A stretch of 64,000 nucleotides of DNA from positions 186,001 to 250,000 of the forward strand of contig CAJJAT010000003.1 in NCBI GenBank assembly GCA_905182175.1. The letters are read 5' to 3'. Every line of letters starts with the position of its first letter. The stretch's first letter is position 1. The position numbers and the translations under genes are program-made. Source of the DNA: Flavobacteriales bacterium UBA1494. Its GTDB lineage: Bacteria; Bacteroidota; Bacteroidia; Flavobacteriales_E; Vicingaceae. Below, piece after piece: positions 1-8,848 of this stretch. The notes beneath the pieces were generated by a model, which was not told the origin of the DNA, did no database searches, and saw only the letters and a program-made list of their open reading frames with translations.

Positions 1-1626
1 AAATGCATACCCTACCATAGGCTCAAAGCGGAAGAGTTTCCCCTTTTTATCTAACCAAACTGCCTTAAATAGAGATTTGTATGGAGTTATGCCATTTACC
101 GTATTAAATTCTCCTGTTGTATGGCTTAATAGGCCATATGGAGTAAATCGGAACTTTTTATCTTTCGAAAATTGGGGTGTATCGTAAAACAACAAATGAC
201 CAATTAGATTTCGCTTTTTTGCAACAGCAGTATCGCCCTTGATTATTTTCTGCAAAGAATCTCGCTCCATGTAAATACTGTGCTCCTGTTCTGATAAAGG
301 GATGGTTCTGTGCGTATTCCAAATAGAATCAGTCTGCGAGAAAACACTGTCAGCATAGGTAACACTTCTGTTAGCAGTAATTTCTAGGTCATCAATTGTG
401 TCATTCTTTTCTTCTAGCTGCCGTTCTTTCTGTTTTATTAGTCGAATTAATTTTAGTGATTCTCCTTTTGAAACGCGGTCTTGAGTTATAATTTTTTCAA
501 TTTTGGAATCTAACTTTTCTAATTTTATCTTTTTTTCAACAGGAACAGTTCCATCAAAATGAATGTCCTCGGGCGTCATTTGCAAACTGTTTAAAATCTG
601 TTGATCTATTTTAGGATTCGTTGTAACTTTCAGCTTACTTAAGGTAGAAAGGTATTTAATCTGTACCTCGTACCCTAAAATTTGAACGTCTGCTGTTATT
701 TTGTGGTTAATTGGCATCCACACATTTGGTCTTACTTGCGCATATAATTGCTGATATTTCAATTTTGCTAAGGGTTGTTCAAATTCAACATCTACATTAT
801 TGATATTCCAAACTTTGTCATTTATATAGATGTAGCCACTCATCAAATCATTTCCGTTGCGACGGGGAATAATTTTTATTTTATGAATTCCTTTAAGGTC
901 TTCATAATATGTACTAATGTGCTCAAATTCGTATACAGCAAAAGCATTTTTACTTAATGGATTAATGATGGAGGGCCCACCTAAGTTGTAAAAATTAAGA
1001 TTAATGTATTGAGCGCCATCTTTAAGAGAATCTAAAATCCCTGATTTAGCTGCAAGTATCTTTTGATTAACTGTATTAGGCCTTTTAAAAGAATACTCTA
1101 ATAATGTTTCTGAAATGTTACCGGTCGCCATATCCGCTAAGTCTTCCTCCGAAATTAGTTTCTTGGCAAGCCAAGGAATTTTTTCTGGATCGTAAAAACT
1201 TCGAATGTATAATTTACATTCGTAAGCTGTAATTTGTTTTTTATAATATTCAGCCATGGCTGTGGCTTTGCGAATGTAGCTGTATGCAATGTCCTCTTGT
1301 GAAGCGTCAACTTCCACTTCACCTAGGTCGTAAGCAATGCTTTTTAATGTGATTATCTGTTCAAGATTTTTACTGAAATCAATCTTTAATGCCTTTTTTT
1401 CGAAGCCTAGGCTTTGAAATTGGATGGTATAAATAGAACAGGGAGCTGTTATTGAAAAATCTCCATCAATATTTGCCATGCTACCGTTTGCGATAGAAGC
1501 GATGTATACGCTAGTAAACGGAATAGCATTTCCTTCTGAATCTACAATGCTGCCGCTGAAAGTACAGTTTTGTGCTAAGGAAGCAATGCTTGTTACAAGG
1601 AGTAAGAGAATAATTAAATGCTTCAT
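1..1626 (-). CDS. DUF5686 / carboxypeptidase-regulatory-like outer membrane protein (C-terminus cut by window edge)
   Basis: The frame is open from an ATG at 1626 to base 1 with no stop, so 542 residues are visible and the C-terminus lies outside the window. Residues 1-18 form a signal peptide ending LAQ. Residues about 20-100 form a carboxypeptidase-regulatory-like beta-sandwich (a GSIVDSEGNAIPFTSVYI-type start), followed by the long region seen in Bacteroidota DUF5686 proteins. In this family the N-terminal sandwich precedes an outer-membrane beta-barrel, which is probably the missing part. The molecular role is not known. It stands alone, and a mobile-element scrap lies upstream. The family call rests on domain order and characteristic wording of the sequence, not on a search. 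Confidence 0.8.
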   Translation of the reverse strand, partial: MKHLIILLLLVTSIASLAQNCTFSGSIVDSEGNAIPFTSVYIASIANGSMANIDGDFSITAPCSIYTIQFQSLGFEKKALKIDFSKNLEQIITLKSIAYDLGEVEVDASQEDIAYSYIRKATAMAEYYKKQITAYECKLYIRSFYDPEKIPWLAKKLISEEDLADMATGNISETLLEYSFKRPNTVNQKILAAKSGILDSLKDGAQYINLNFYNLGGPSIINPLSKNAFAVYEFEHISTYYEDLKGIHKIKIIPRRNGNDLMSGYIYINDKVWNINNVDVEFEQPLAKLKYQQLYAQVRPNVWMPINHKITADVQILGYEVQIKYLSTLSKLKVTTNPKIDQQILNSLQMTPEDIHFDGTVPVEKKIKLEKLDSKIEKIITQDRVSKGESLKLIRLIKQKERQLEEKNDTIDDLEITANRSVTYADSVFSQTDSIWNTHRTIPLSEQEHSIYMERDSLQKIIKGDTAVAKKRNLIGHLLFYDTPQFSKDKKFRFTPYGLLSHTTGEFNTVNGITPYKSLFKAVWLDKKGKLFRFEPMVGYAF

Positions 1627-1835
1627 TTTTCGACTTGGAAATGTAACGAATACAATTCAAGTTTTGTTACTGGAGTTTTTAGAGAATGTGAAATGCTGGA
1701 ACGTGGAAGGAAGAAAGCATCGATTCACTTTTTTCAACTAAAAAATTGACTTTTCAAATCTAGCTTACAAGAAAATATTACATCGGTTACTCTTCTGTGA
1801 TGTATTAGCCCCTAGTAAAGTGGGAGTGTTTTATT

Positions 1836-1862
1836 AGATTTCAAATAATACATTTGAAATCT
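1836..1862. repeat. Perfect 11-bp inverted repeat with 5-nt loop
   Basis: AGATTTCAAAT at 1836-1846 is exactly mirrored by ATTTGAAATCT at 1852-1862, with loop AATAC. It lies 13 bp before the transposase remnant, so it could be part of an insertion-sequence end or a leftover regulatory hairpin. No T-run follows on either side, which argues against an intrinsic terminator. Confidence 0.6.
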
Positions 1863-1874
1863 GAAACATAAGAG

Positions 1875-2091
1875 ATGAAGCGTAAAAGAGAAGTTAGAAA
1901 TTCTCGAAGCTTCAGAGAAATACGGCATAGTTGAAACTTGTCGAAAATATGGCGTGAGTACCGGAAGACATTACAGCTGGAAAAAGAAGTTCGAAAGTCG
2001 AGGCGAAGCAGGTTTTAAAGCCGGAAATGATGTCCGAAGTAAGGAGGTTAACAGATATAAGAAGAAAATTGGATTCTTCGTAAATTTCTAA
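1875..2091 (+). pseudogene. IS3-family transposase OrfA remnant
   Basis: From 1888 the frame reads EKLEILEASEKYGIVETCRK and continues YGVSTGRHYSWKKKFESRGE, then ends at TAA 2089-2091. This is the N-terminal helix-turn-helix of IS3-type OrfA proteins, where a conserved KYGVS-x-x-x-x-Y-x-W-KKKF core is expected. The ATG at 1875 (MKRKR) is in a different frame from 1888 onward, so the start region has a frameshift or small deletion. The usual leucine-zipper end and all of OrfB (DDE catalytic part) are missing. The remainder of the gap 1627-2203 holds no gene I can recognise. Confidence 0.75.
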
Positions 2092-2203
2092 GTTTTAATT
2101 AGAATGATTTTACATTAGTCAGCCATGAATTCCTTATTGTTTAAAGTAGTAAAAGTTCTACTATTCTATTCAAAATTCTTGATTGTGAATCCAAAATTCG
2201 ATT

Positions 2204-2890
2204 TTAAATCCAACCTTTCATCCGGTAGTAGGCAATAGCGGTATACTCTCGAAGAACAATAATTTCATATTGCATATAACTCCACATGTTGTAACGGAGT
2301 GCTAAGTTTCTAACCTTAGTATCTTCTTTATCTGTTTTATCTTTTAATCTTTCCTCGTCGCTCGGTTTTTCAAAAGACGGGGAGCCGCCAACCACTCGAA
2401 AGCCTACTTTTCTAAAACTATAAATACTACGGTACATGTGTTCAGGTGAGCTAACGATAAGAAGTGGAGCAGCAGTGTCTGCTAACTCCCTTATTTCTAA
2501 TGCCTGACTTCTTGTATTAAAACCTTTAGGAGCAAATACAATTCTATTGGTATCAACTCCTTTCTGAACTAGTTCGTGAGCCATTAGGCTCAATTGAAAA
2601 GTGCTGTCGAATTCATTGTAAGGCAATGCAATTATGATTTTAGAATATGGATGTTCAACAGCTTTTTCAATTCCATTGTATAATCTCATTAAACCCGAAG
2701 GGGAAGGCATTCCATCTCCGCCCATAATTACAATGGTGCTTGGCGCAAGTTCTAGTTGGTCATCTGTTGCTGCTAAACCGTAATATGCCCAATAAGGTAA
2801 ACTCGTAAATGATAAAATAATAAATGCTACACTAAATACTCCCAAGAGGAGCAGTAGTTTTTTTATCAAAGATTTTATTGGCTTAATCAA
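2204..2890 (-). CDS. YdcF/SanA/ElyC-like DUF218 membrane protein
   Basis: This 228-residue protein starts at TTG 2890, because a stop lies four codons upstream and no ATG is available. Residues 8-30 form one hydrophobic membrane segment. From about residue 50 a DUF218 domain follows: a STIVIMGGDGMPSPSG opening, a middle KGVDTNRIVFAPKGFNTRSQA stretch resembling the family's E-x-x-x-x-NT-x-x-N/Q region, and LLIVSSPEHMYRSI, comparable to the VTS-x-x-H-x-x-RA motif. Members of this family are envelope-associated and linked genetically to cell-wall or lipid-carrier metabolism, but the biochemical reaction is not settled. It is monocistronic as far as the spacing shows. Confidence 0.75.
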   Translation of the reverse strand: MIKPIKSLIKKLLLLLGVFSVAFIILSFTSLPYWAYYGLAATDDQLELAPSTIVIMGGDGMPSPSGLMRLYNGIEKAVEHPYSKIIIALPYNEFDSTFQLSLMAHELVQKGVDTNRIVFAPKGFNTRSQALEIRELADTAAPLLIVSSPEHMYRSIYSFRKVGFRVVGGSPSFEKPSDEERLKDKTDKEDTKVRNLALRYNMWSYMQYEIIVLREYTAIAYYRMKGWI

Positions 2891-3079
2891 TAGTAAGTTT
2901 TAAGCAAATAAAGGTAATAGAAATACTGAAGTATCAAAAGATAATTATAAATTTAGAATTCAATAAATAAATTATGATCGCATCTAGGTGAATTAATCTG
3001 TAGTATAGTACCTTGAAAATAAAGGGGTTATTAATTGAGAAGCGTTCTTAATACACTCAGTCGTTATTCTTAATTGAAT

Positions 3080-3712
3080 TTACTCCTTCTTCTTAAAATC
3101 TCCTCGCTTTAACGCTTTTATAAACTGCGCCCAAGCAATTGGGTTTAACAAATTATTTGGACGATACTGCCCTGCGAAGTACAGTTGATTGGCGCGTTGC
3201 TGATTTTGCCATTTAAAATTCAAACTTCCATTCATAGGCATAGAAGCTGCCTTCTCAGCTAATAAATCTGCACTTAAGTTTTTGCGCATAATCTCTATGT
3301 CATCATCGGGTAAGTCTAACGCTAAAAAGGCTTCTTTAAATTGAGCAGGTGTGGGCCATGGATAAATATTCACTTCATCTAACTCTACCGTGTCTTGAAG
3401 CATGCTATGAATTAAAGAGTACCTGTTGCCTTCTAGACCCATTGGTACAATAAATTCGTTCTTTCGAAAACCTACAGAAGAAAATACCAAAGTATCGTTA
3501 GGCCGCGCAACAAAACTAAAGTAGCCGTAGTAGTCAGTTGTTGTACCTCTTGACGTACTTTTTACCATAATAGTGGCAAACGGAACTGGAGCTAAACTAT
3601 CCATAGTAACAACAACACCAGAGAATTGAATGAGGTTAGCGTCATCATCATCTTGCGCCCAAGAAGAGCTAAAAAAAGGGATAAAAAAAAGAATTAGAAT
3701 TAACTTTTTCAT
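3080..3712 (-). CDS. Secreted carboxypeptidase-regulatory-like domain protein
   Basis: The 210-residue product begins with a signal peptide (MKKLILILFFIPFFSSSWA). A single carboxypeptidase-regulatory-like sandwich follows at about residues 27-110, with the family pattern FSGVVVTMDSLAPVPFATI and a G-x-TTDYYGYFSF segment. The C-terminal 90 residues have no recognised domain. Such domains occur at the N-termini of TonB-dependent receptors and as stand-alone periplasmic or outer-membrane proteins in Bacteroidota. The function here is unknown. A TACATTTG box ends 5 nt before the ATG. The next gene upstream in transcription order begins at about 5471, and the 46-bp gap between them allows either read-through or the separate promoter. 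Confidence 0.7.
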   Translation of the reverse strand: MKKLILILFFIPFFSSSWAQDDDDANLIQFSGVVVTMDSLAPVPFATIMVKSTSRGTTTDYYGYFSFVARPNDTLVFSSVGFRKNEFIVPMGLEGNRYSLIHSMLQDTVELDEVNIYPWPTPAQFKEAFLALDLPDDDIEIMRKNLSADLLAEKAASMPMNGSLNFKWQNQQRANQLYFAGQYRPNNLLNPIAWAQFIKALKRGDFKKKE

Positions 3713-3717
3713 TTATT

Positions 3718-3725
3718 CAAATGTA
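3718..3725 (-). promoter_or_regulatory. Candidate -7 box TACATTTG just upstream of the 3712 start
   Basis: The box matches the Bacteroidota TAnnTTTG -7 consensus exactly and ends 5 nt before the ATG, which implies a leaderless or nearly leaderless mRNA. No TTG element is seen at the usual -33 spacing, so this is a weak call. Confidence 0.35.
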
Positions 3726-3758
3726 AGTTCTGCTTTGTTACTAGTAATGTAAAATTTG

Positions 3759-5471
3759 TTAACGCACAAAATCTGCTTCGTAGCTAGCTATATTCCCAAC
3801 TTCATCGGTTACAACTATTCTAAATATGTGGTCTCCTGTCGTTACCTTTTCGTCAAAATAGTAGCTGAGCTTCCTATTCTTTGCATCATATGCCATTAAA
3901 ATCCATTTGCCGTCAACAGTTCCTCTGTATTTCTTAATTCCGGAAAGGTTGTCTGTGATTTTTATACTAATTGACCATTTTCTGCTCATATTAGCATTGT
4001 TGTAAATGTTGATAGGTGTAATTCTAGGAGCAACAGTATCTAAAGCAATGGCATAACCTCCAAAGCTTCTCGTTCGAACGGAAATGTTATCGCCATTCCA
4101 AGTTCCACCTTCAGCATACCACGACATTTTATCGATGGTGCTAACTATTAATGCTTTTCCTTTTTGTTGTGGAGTTAAGTTTCTAGCCTTTATGGCTACC
4201 GTCATTTTTTTGTGCATCGGAGTAAAATGGTTGTGCAACCAATATACAGGACTCATTGTTTTAGATGTTCCTTCAGTTTCTTTAAACTCGAAATAAGTAT
4301 CTTCGTATAGAACGTCTTCCGGTATGTCAAGTAGTACATTGGCTCTCATTAAGGTGTTTCGTTGATTGCACGGCATAAAGGTAATGTCCTTCTCTTCTTT
4401 TGAAAGTAAATTCGGCTGAACTTTAAAGTCAACGCTTTGAATAGCAAACTGAACAGAAGAACTATTACCCTTTAAGTCTCTGACGGTGTATTTTAATGAA
4501 TGCTCTACTCCGTTAGAGCAAGTAATTTGACCTTCTTTCATTTTGTAAATTCTCAGACGATTCCCATCTTGCACAAAACTCTTTTGAATGCGTCTTCCTG
4601 TTTTACGGAAGGATTTAAAATCAACATGAGAGTTAATGTATCTTCCTTCATGGAAAGCAAATTCATCTATTTGCTGCTCAAAAATAACCTTGTCATTATG
4701 CTGTAACTTGATATTGTGTAGTCCATAGCTATTGGAAGTTCCGCTCATACGATCAACTGTCTCAATTCCAAAACCAATTTCACCTTGGACTTTAATTTGA
4801 CTTTTAAGCGGAAGTGCATACCTTCCATAAGAGCCCCTAGCTATAAAACGCTGAGACCTATTTTTTCCGTTGACATAAGAAGTATCGTTTAAGGGATATA
4901 TGGTGACGGCATATATGTCGGGTTTAACATTGTCCTTCACATCAAAGCCAAAGAATAGAGGATTCATAGGGTGCTCGTTTGCAGTTTTGCGAATTTCAAA
5001 GTGCAAATGAGGCCCACCTGAACCACCTGAATTCCCGGTGTAAGCAATTATATCTCCTCTTTTGACTTGCATTGTAAAGGGCGCAGGAAACAATTCAACT
5101 TCAAATTGTTCTTTTTTATATTGATGATCTTTTACAGTACGTTTAATTACATCATTATATTTTTGTAAATGACCGTAAACAGAAGTGAAGCCATTTAGGT
5201 GAGTAATGTAGAGTGCATTTCCATATCCGTAAGGCGAAACTTTGATTCTACTCACATAACCATCTGCAATTGCATGTACTTTTTGGCCTTCGACTCCTTG
5301 AGTTTTAATGTCTAGCCCCGCATGAAAATGATTCGACCGCAATTCACCAAAGTTACCAGACAGGTAAAGTGGGATATCAAGAGGAGACCGGAAATAGTCC
5401 TTTATAACTTTCTGAGAAAATGAAGGTAATGTGCTTATAATGAGAAATGAAATTAGAAAAAGTCGATTCAT
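3759..5471 (-). CDS. M23 (LytM-type) peptidoglycan endopeptidase
   Basis: Starting at ATG 5471, the protein is 570 residues with a clean signal peptide (MNRLFLISFLIISTLPSFSQ). An ATG at 5495 would add eight polar residues before it and is less likely. The LytM domain spans about residues 30-165 and has the zinc ligands H50-x3-D54 (HAGLD) and H155-x-H157 (GPHLHFE). This indicates a metallopeptidase that cleaves peptide cross-links in peptidoglycan, or a scaffold derived from one. The remaining 400 residues are beta-rich with no named domain, an architecture common in Bacteroidota M23 proteins. It acts in the periplasm or at the outer membrane. The gene reads away from the divergent zapA cluster. 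Confidence 0.88.
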   Translation of the reverse strand: MNRLFLISFLIISTLPSFSQKVIKDYFRSPLDIPLYLSGNFGELRSNHFHAGLDIKTQGVEGQKVHAIADGYVSRIKVSPYGYGNALYITHLNGFTSVYGHLQKYNDVIKRTVKDHQYKKEQFEVELFPAPFTMQVKRGDIIAYTGNSGGSGGPHLHFEIRKTANEHPMNPLFFGFDVKDNVKPDIYAVTIYPLNDTSYVNGKNRSQRFIARGSYGRYALPLKSQIKVQGEIGFGIETVDRMSGTSNSYGLHNIKLQHNDKVIFEQQIDEFAFHEGRYINSHVDFKSFRKTGRRIQKSFVQDGNRLRIYKMKEGQITCSNGVEHSLKYTVRDLKGNSSSVQFAIQSVDFKVQPNLLSKEEKDITFMPCNQRNTLMRANVLLDIPEDVLYEDTYFEFKETEGTSKTMSPVYWLHNHFTPMHKKMTVAIKARNLTPQQKGKALIVSTIDKMSWYAEGGTWNGDNISVRTRSFGGYAIALDTVAPRITPINIYNNANMSRKWSISIKITDNLSGIKKYRGTVDGKWILMAYDAKNRKLSYYFDEKVTTGDHIFRIVVTDEVGNIASYEADFVR

Positions 5472-5621
5472 AAATAGTAAAGTACAAGCTTTCAATTAAA
5501 GGTCGTAAAGTTAATGGGCTGTGTAAATAAATTAAGAATTGTGACGAAGAAGTTATACAGTTCAGTTAAAAAAGTATTAGCTTTGTTGAAATACTTTTTT
5601 TGTAGATAACGAACATCGAGA

Positions 5622-5906
5622 ATGAATATTTTTTCTGAAGATTTTAAGAGCCTAGAACAGAACGTTCGACGGCTAATCCGAAAGAATAAGAATGCAGAGG
5701 ACGCGTTGGTTGAAACGAGAAAGTCTATTGTTGAATTGAAGGAAATATCATTTCAGCAAGAACAGGAGATAGAAAAGTTGGTGGAGAAGAATAAAATTTT
5801 GCGAATTGCTGGAGGAAACAAGGATGGAGATAGCCGTGAAATTAAACTCAAAATCAACGAAATAGTACGGGAAGTAGATAAATGTATCGCTCAATTAAAC
5901 CAATAA
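5622..5906 (+). CDS. Small coiled-coil protein upstream of zapA
   Basis: This 94-residue protein is highly charged, rich in E, K and Q with leucine/isoleucine heptads, and predicted to be almost entirely coiled coil (about residues 5-65). It has no signal peptide. It lies 7 bp before zapA on the same strand, an arrangement seen in other Bacteroidota, so it is probably co-transcribed. A role next to ZapA in cell division is inferred from position only. Confidence 0.7.
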   Translation: MNIFSEDFKSLEQNVRRLIRKNKNAEDALVETRKSIVELKEISFQQEQEIEKLVEKNKILRIAGGNKDGDSREIKLKINEIVREVDKCIAQLNQ

Positions 5907-5913
5907 TTTATCC

Positions 5914-6198
5914 GTGAAGGATCTATCTATAAAAGTTAACATTGCTGGGAGAATGTACCCTTTGACTGTTCAGCAGACCGAGGAGGAGAACATTAGAAAA
6001 GCAGTGAAAGCCATTGATGAAATGGTGAGAGATTACGAGCAAAATTATGCTGTGAAAGACAAACAAGATTTGTTGGCCATGGTTGCTTTGCAGTATGCCA
6101 CTCAATCCATTGAATTAAATGCTAAAACAACTTCAATAGACAGCGGGCTTAACAGCCAATTGAAAGTGTTGAATGATTTAATATCAGAAGTTCTTTAA
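5914..6198 (+). CDS. zapA: Cell division protein ZapA
   Basis: This 94-residue protein starts at GTG 5914. Its N-terminal KVNIAGRMYPLTV strand pair, followed by two long helices ending in a coiled coil, is the ZapA pattern, including the LLAMVALQYA helix. ZapA binds FtsZ and promotes bundling of protofilaments at the Z-ring in the cytoplasm. The length is normal. The gene is in an apparent operon with the coiled-coil protein upstream and sits directly before the 6S-like RNA, a neighbourhood also known for zapA and ssrS in other bacteria. GTG is preferred because the frame offers no nearby ATG and homologues begin at this point. Confidence 0.9.
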   Translation: MKDLSIKVNIAGRMYPLTVQQTEEENIRKAVKAIDEMVRDYEQNYAVKDKQDLLAMVALQYATQSIELNAKTTSIDSGLNSQLKVLNDLISEVL

Positions 6199-6230
6199 TA
6201 TAAACGCAGAAATTTGTTGACATGGTCGAC

Positions 6231-6448
6231 ATTAAGAACCTGCCCGTACAGTTTGTTATCGTTTGGTAAACTCAACGTTTTAATTACTTTGGGTTTTACT
6301 CAGTGTTAGAGAAAACAGGCCTTTAATTAGCCCCAATTTATTGGGAGGATTCTTCTTTGGAAGGACGTTGGAAGTTTGATTTAACCGGGAAACCCTAATC
6401 CTTATATTTAGGAGTTTACTCAGAATAGCAAGTTGTGCGGGTTTTTTT
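6231..6448 (+). ncRNA. 6S-like RNA (6S-Flavo type) between zapA and rny
   Basis: CCCGTACAGTTTG at 6243-6255 pairs over all 13 positions (G-U pairs allowed) with CAAGTTGTGCGGG at 6429-6441, and the second arm is followed by seven T residues. This gives an approximately 200-nt transcript closed by a long terminal stem. Inside are further hairpins (GTTT/AAAC at 6261-6271, the CCCAAT-TT-ATTGGG hairpin near 6335, and CCTAA/TTAGG near 6395-6412) and unpaired purine-rich stretches, which suits a 6S RNA central bubble. 6S RNA binds RNA polymerase holoenzyme and mimics an open promoter. Position next to zapA supports the call. The 5' end is approximate. Confidence 0.72.
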
Positions 6449-6467
6449 ATACAACTAAATTAATAAC

Positions 6468-8009
6468 ATGGATATCGTAAGTATTATCATTGGACTATTA
6501 GTAGGTGCCGCCGCAGGTGCAGGTATTGCAATAGCCATGATAAAAAAGGGCAATGAAAAGAAGGCAAACACCATTATCGAAGAGGCAAAATCAGAAGCCG
6601 AGGTGATCAAAAAGAATAAAATTTTACAGGCTAAAGAAAAGTTTTTGAGCTTAAAGGAGGAGCACGAAAAGGTTATTTCCGGTAGGGAACGAAAAATAAC
6701 TGATGCTGAGAATAGAGTAAAGCAGAAGGAAACGTCACTAAATAATAAATTGCACGATACAAACAAAAAAGACAAAGATTTAAAGTCATTGAAAGGAAGT
6801 TTGGATCGAAAAATGGAAGCAGTTGATCAGAAACAATCTGAGTTAGATATAAACCACAGGAAGCAGGTGGAAATGTTGGAAAAGACAGCAGGCTTGTCTG
6901 CTGAAGAAGCAAAAGCCCAAATGGTAGAGGTTTTGAAAGAAGAAGCCAAAACAGACGCCATGGCTCACATTAAGGACACAGTTGAAGAGGCGAAAATTAA
7001 CGCCAACATGGAAGCTCGTAAGATTGTTATTCAATCGATTCAAAGAGTTGCAACAGAACAGGCCATTGAAAATTCAGTTTCTATCTTCAACATCGAGTCA
7101 GATGATATGAAAGGCAGAATTATTGGTAGGGAAGGGCGAAATATAAGGGCTTTAGAAGCAGCTACAGGAGTAGAGGTGATTGTGGACGACACTCCAGAAG
7201 CAATTATACTTTCTTGTTTTGATCCAATCCGAAGAGAGACAGCTCGTCTTGCATTACACCAATTGGTTTCGGACGGTAGAATTCATCCTGCACGTATAGA
7301 AGAGGTAGTTCGCAAAACACAAAAATCACTAGAAGATGAGATAATCGATATCGGCAAGAAAACCTGTATCGATTTAGGAATTCACGGACTACACCCTGAA
7401 TTACTCAGGATGGTAGGTAGAATGAAGTATCGTTCTTCTTACGGACAAAACTTATTACAACACAGTAGAGAGGTGGCTAACCTTTGTGCTACTATGGCTG
7501 CCGAACTTGGTTTAAATGTTAAAATGGCGAAAAGAGCAGGTCTATTGCACGATATTGGAAAAGTGCCCGATGATGAGCCAGAATTACCACATGCTCTGTT
7601 GGGGATGAAGTTGGCTGAGAAATACAAAGAGAAACCCGAAGTATGTAATGCTATTGGAGCACACCACGACGAGATTGAAATGGCTTACTTGATTTCGCCA
7701 ATTGTACAAATTTGCGATTCTATATCAGGAGCAAGACCTGGTGCACGAAGAGAAGTGGTAGAGTCTTACATCACAAGAATTAAAGAACTAGAAACTTTAG
7801 GCATGTCTCATAATGGCGTTGAGAAAGCTTATGCCATTCAAGCAGGAAGAGAGTTAAGAGTAATTGTAGAATCTGAAAAAATCAGCGACTTAGAAGCTGA
7901 TAAAATTTCTTTTGATATTGCGACAAAGATTCAGTCGGATATGACGTATCCGGGTCAGGTAAAAGTGACAGTAATTAGAGAGAAAAGAGCGGTGAATATC
8001 GCGAAGTAA
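6468..8009 (+). CDS. rny: Ribonuclease Y
   Basis: The 513-residue protein has the full RNase Y order: an N-terminal membrane anchor (residues 3-24), a long coiled coil (about 30-190), a KH RNA-binding domain ([19 protein letters not shown]), and an HD domain with H361-D362 in LLHDIGKV. RNase Y is a membrane-tethered endoribonuclease that starts mRNA decay. The length matches the usual 510-520. It follows the 6S-like RNA by 19 bp, so its promoter may lie inside or before that RNA. A strong terminator follows 20 bp after the stop. Confidence 0.96.
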   Translation: MDIVSIIIGLLVGAAAGAGIAIAMIKKGNEKKANTIIEEAKSEAEVIKKNKILQAKEKFLSLKEEHEKVISGRERKITDAENRVKQKETSLNNKLHDTNKKDKDLKSLKGSLDRKMEAVDQKQSELDINHRKQVEMLEKTAGLSAEEAKAQMVEVLKEEAKTDAMAHIKDTVEEAKINANMEARKIVIQSIQRVATEQAIENSVSIFNIESDDMKGRIIGREGRNIRALEAATGVEVIVDDTPEAIILSCFDPIRRETARLALHQLVSDGRIHPARIEEVVRKTQKSLEDEIIDIGKKTCIDLGIHGLHPELLRMVGRMKYRSSYGQNLLQHSREVANLCATMAAELGLNVKMAKRAGLLHDIGKVPDDEPELPHALLGMKLAEKYKEKPEVCNAIGAHHDEIEMAYLISPIVQICDSISGARPGARREVVESYITRIKELETLGMSHNGVEKAYAIQAGRELRVIVESEKISDLEADKISFDIATKIQSDMTYPGQVKVTVIREKRAVNIAK

Positions 8010-8028
8010 GAGTCAATTTATATGAAAG

Positions 8029-8074
8029 AAACCCTTTTGCAATTTGTGTTAGTGCGCAGAGCAAAAGGGTTTTT
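8029..8074 (+). terminator. Intrinsic terminator after rny
   Basis: AAACCCTTTTGC at 8029-8040 pairs perfectly with GCAAAAGGGTTT at 8061-8072 around a 20-nt loop, ending in a short T-run. Confidence 0.85.
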
Positions 8075-8140
8075 GATTTTAAAATCTTGGCAACCTAGAT
8101 TCAAATCGCTTTAAATTATTTTTTTTTGCAGAGACTATTC

Positions 8141-8278
8141 TTACAGGGCGTTTGCTTTCAGAATCATTTCTCTAATGGTATTCATAGGATTCAGATCAGT
8201 TTTTTGAAAGAGTCCTATTTCACGCATTAAAATAGTTTAGCCATTTCTTAAAAAGGATTTTCGAAAAAACTCAATGTA
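8141..8278 (-). pseudogene. Possible decayed gene end in the rny / Zn-ribbon gap
   Basis: On the minus strand one frame reads YIEFFRKSFLRNG, then a TAA at about 8237, then MREIGLFQKTDLNPMNTIRE and a few more residues before TAA at 8141. The wording looks protein-like and the frame is unbroken except for the internal stop, but I do not recognise a family and see no coherent start upstream. The rest of the gap 8075-8494 holds nothing clear apart from the small palindrome at 8433. Confidence 0.3.
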
Positions 8279-8432
8279 CCATACAATATCAGATTCCCCC
8301 CTAGCTCACAACCTTAATAAAAGTCTGGATTTCCACAAAGTGTAAAAAGATAGCGAGTAATTATACAACTGCTGAGACTATACTTCGTGTGATAAACTTG
8401 TAGTAGATATAAGAATGGGATGGGCTTTTATT

Positions 8433-8449
8433 GTGATTATACTAATCAC
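8433..8449. repeat. 7-bp palindrome GTGATTA-TAC-TAATCAC
   Basis: This is a perfect inverted repeat of 7-bp arms around 3 nt, 45 bp before the Zn-ribbon gene start. Its size and position would suit a dimeric regulator operator. That is inference from position only. Confidence 0.35.
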
Positions 8450-8494
8450 GCTATGAAAACCAAGTGAAAGGCTAGCTTTTTGTATTTTTAACCT

Positions 8495-8848
8495 ATGAAC
8501 AAATGCTTAGAATGCAAAATAGAGTTATTTGGTAGAGTAGATAAAAAATTCTGCTCAGATCAGTGTCGAAATGCATTTAACAACCGTCAGAAAAGGAGTG
8601 ATAACAATTACATTAGAAATGTAAACAATCTCCTACGTAAAAATCATCGAATTTTATCCGGGTTGCTGAAAGGGGACAAAGCTTCGGCTAAAAAGGACAA
8701 ATTACTCTCCTTAGGTTTCAATTTTAGTTACCACACTAATACCTACGAAACTAAAGACGCTAGAGTCTACTATTACTGCTACGACGTTGGTTTCATAAAT
8801 TCGAATGAAGATTGGTATACAATAGTTAGAAAGAAAGAATGGGATTAA
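8495..8848 (+). CDS. Small Zn-ribbon protein
   Basis: This 117-residue protein begins with a treble-clef or zinc-ribbon signature, C4-x2-C7 and C20-x3-C24 (KCLEC and FCSDQC), like those in DUF2116-type small zinc proteins common in Flavobacteria. A basic central segment (about residues 29-70, several R/K) and a Tyr-rich C-terminus (VYYYCYDVG) follow. Nucleic-acid binding is plausible but unproven. Its stop codon shares the tetranucleotide TTAA (8845-8848) with the stop of convergent mqnE. Confidence 0.65.
   Translation: MNKCLECKIELFGRVDKKFCSDQCRNAFNNRQKRSDNNYIRNVNNLLRKNHRILSGLLKGDKASAKKDKLLSLGFNFSYHTNTYETKDARVYYYCYDVGFINSNEDWYTIVRKKEWD

Noticed and set aside
6455-6775. Minus-strand frames inside rny
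   Set aside because: Shadow frames on the opposite strand of a strong conserved gene.
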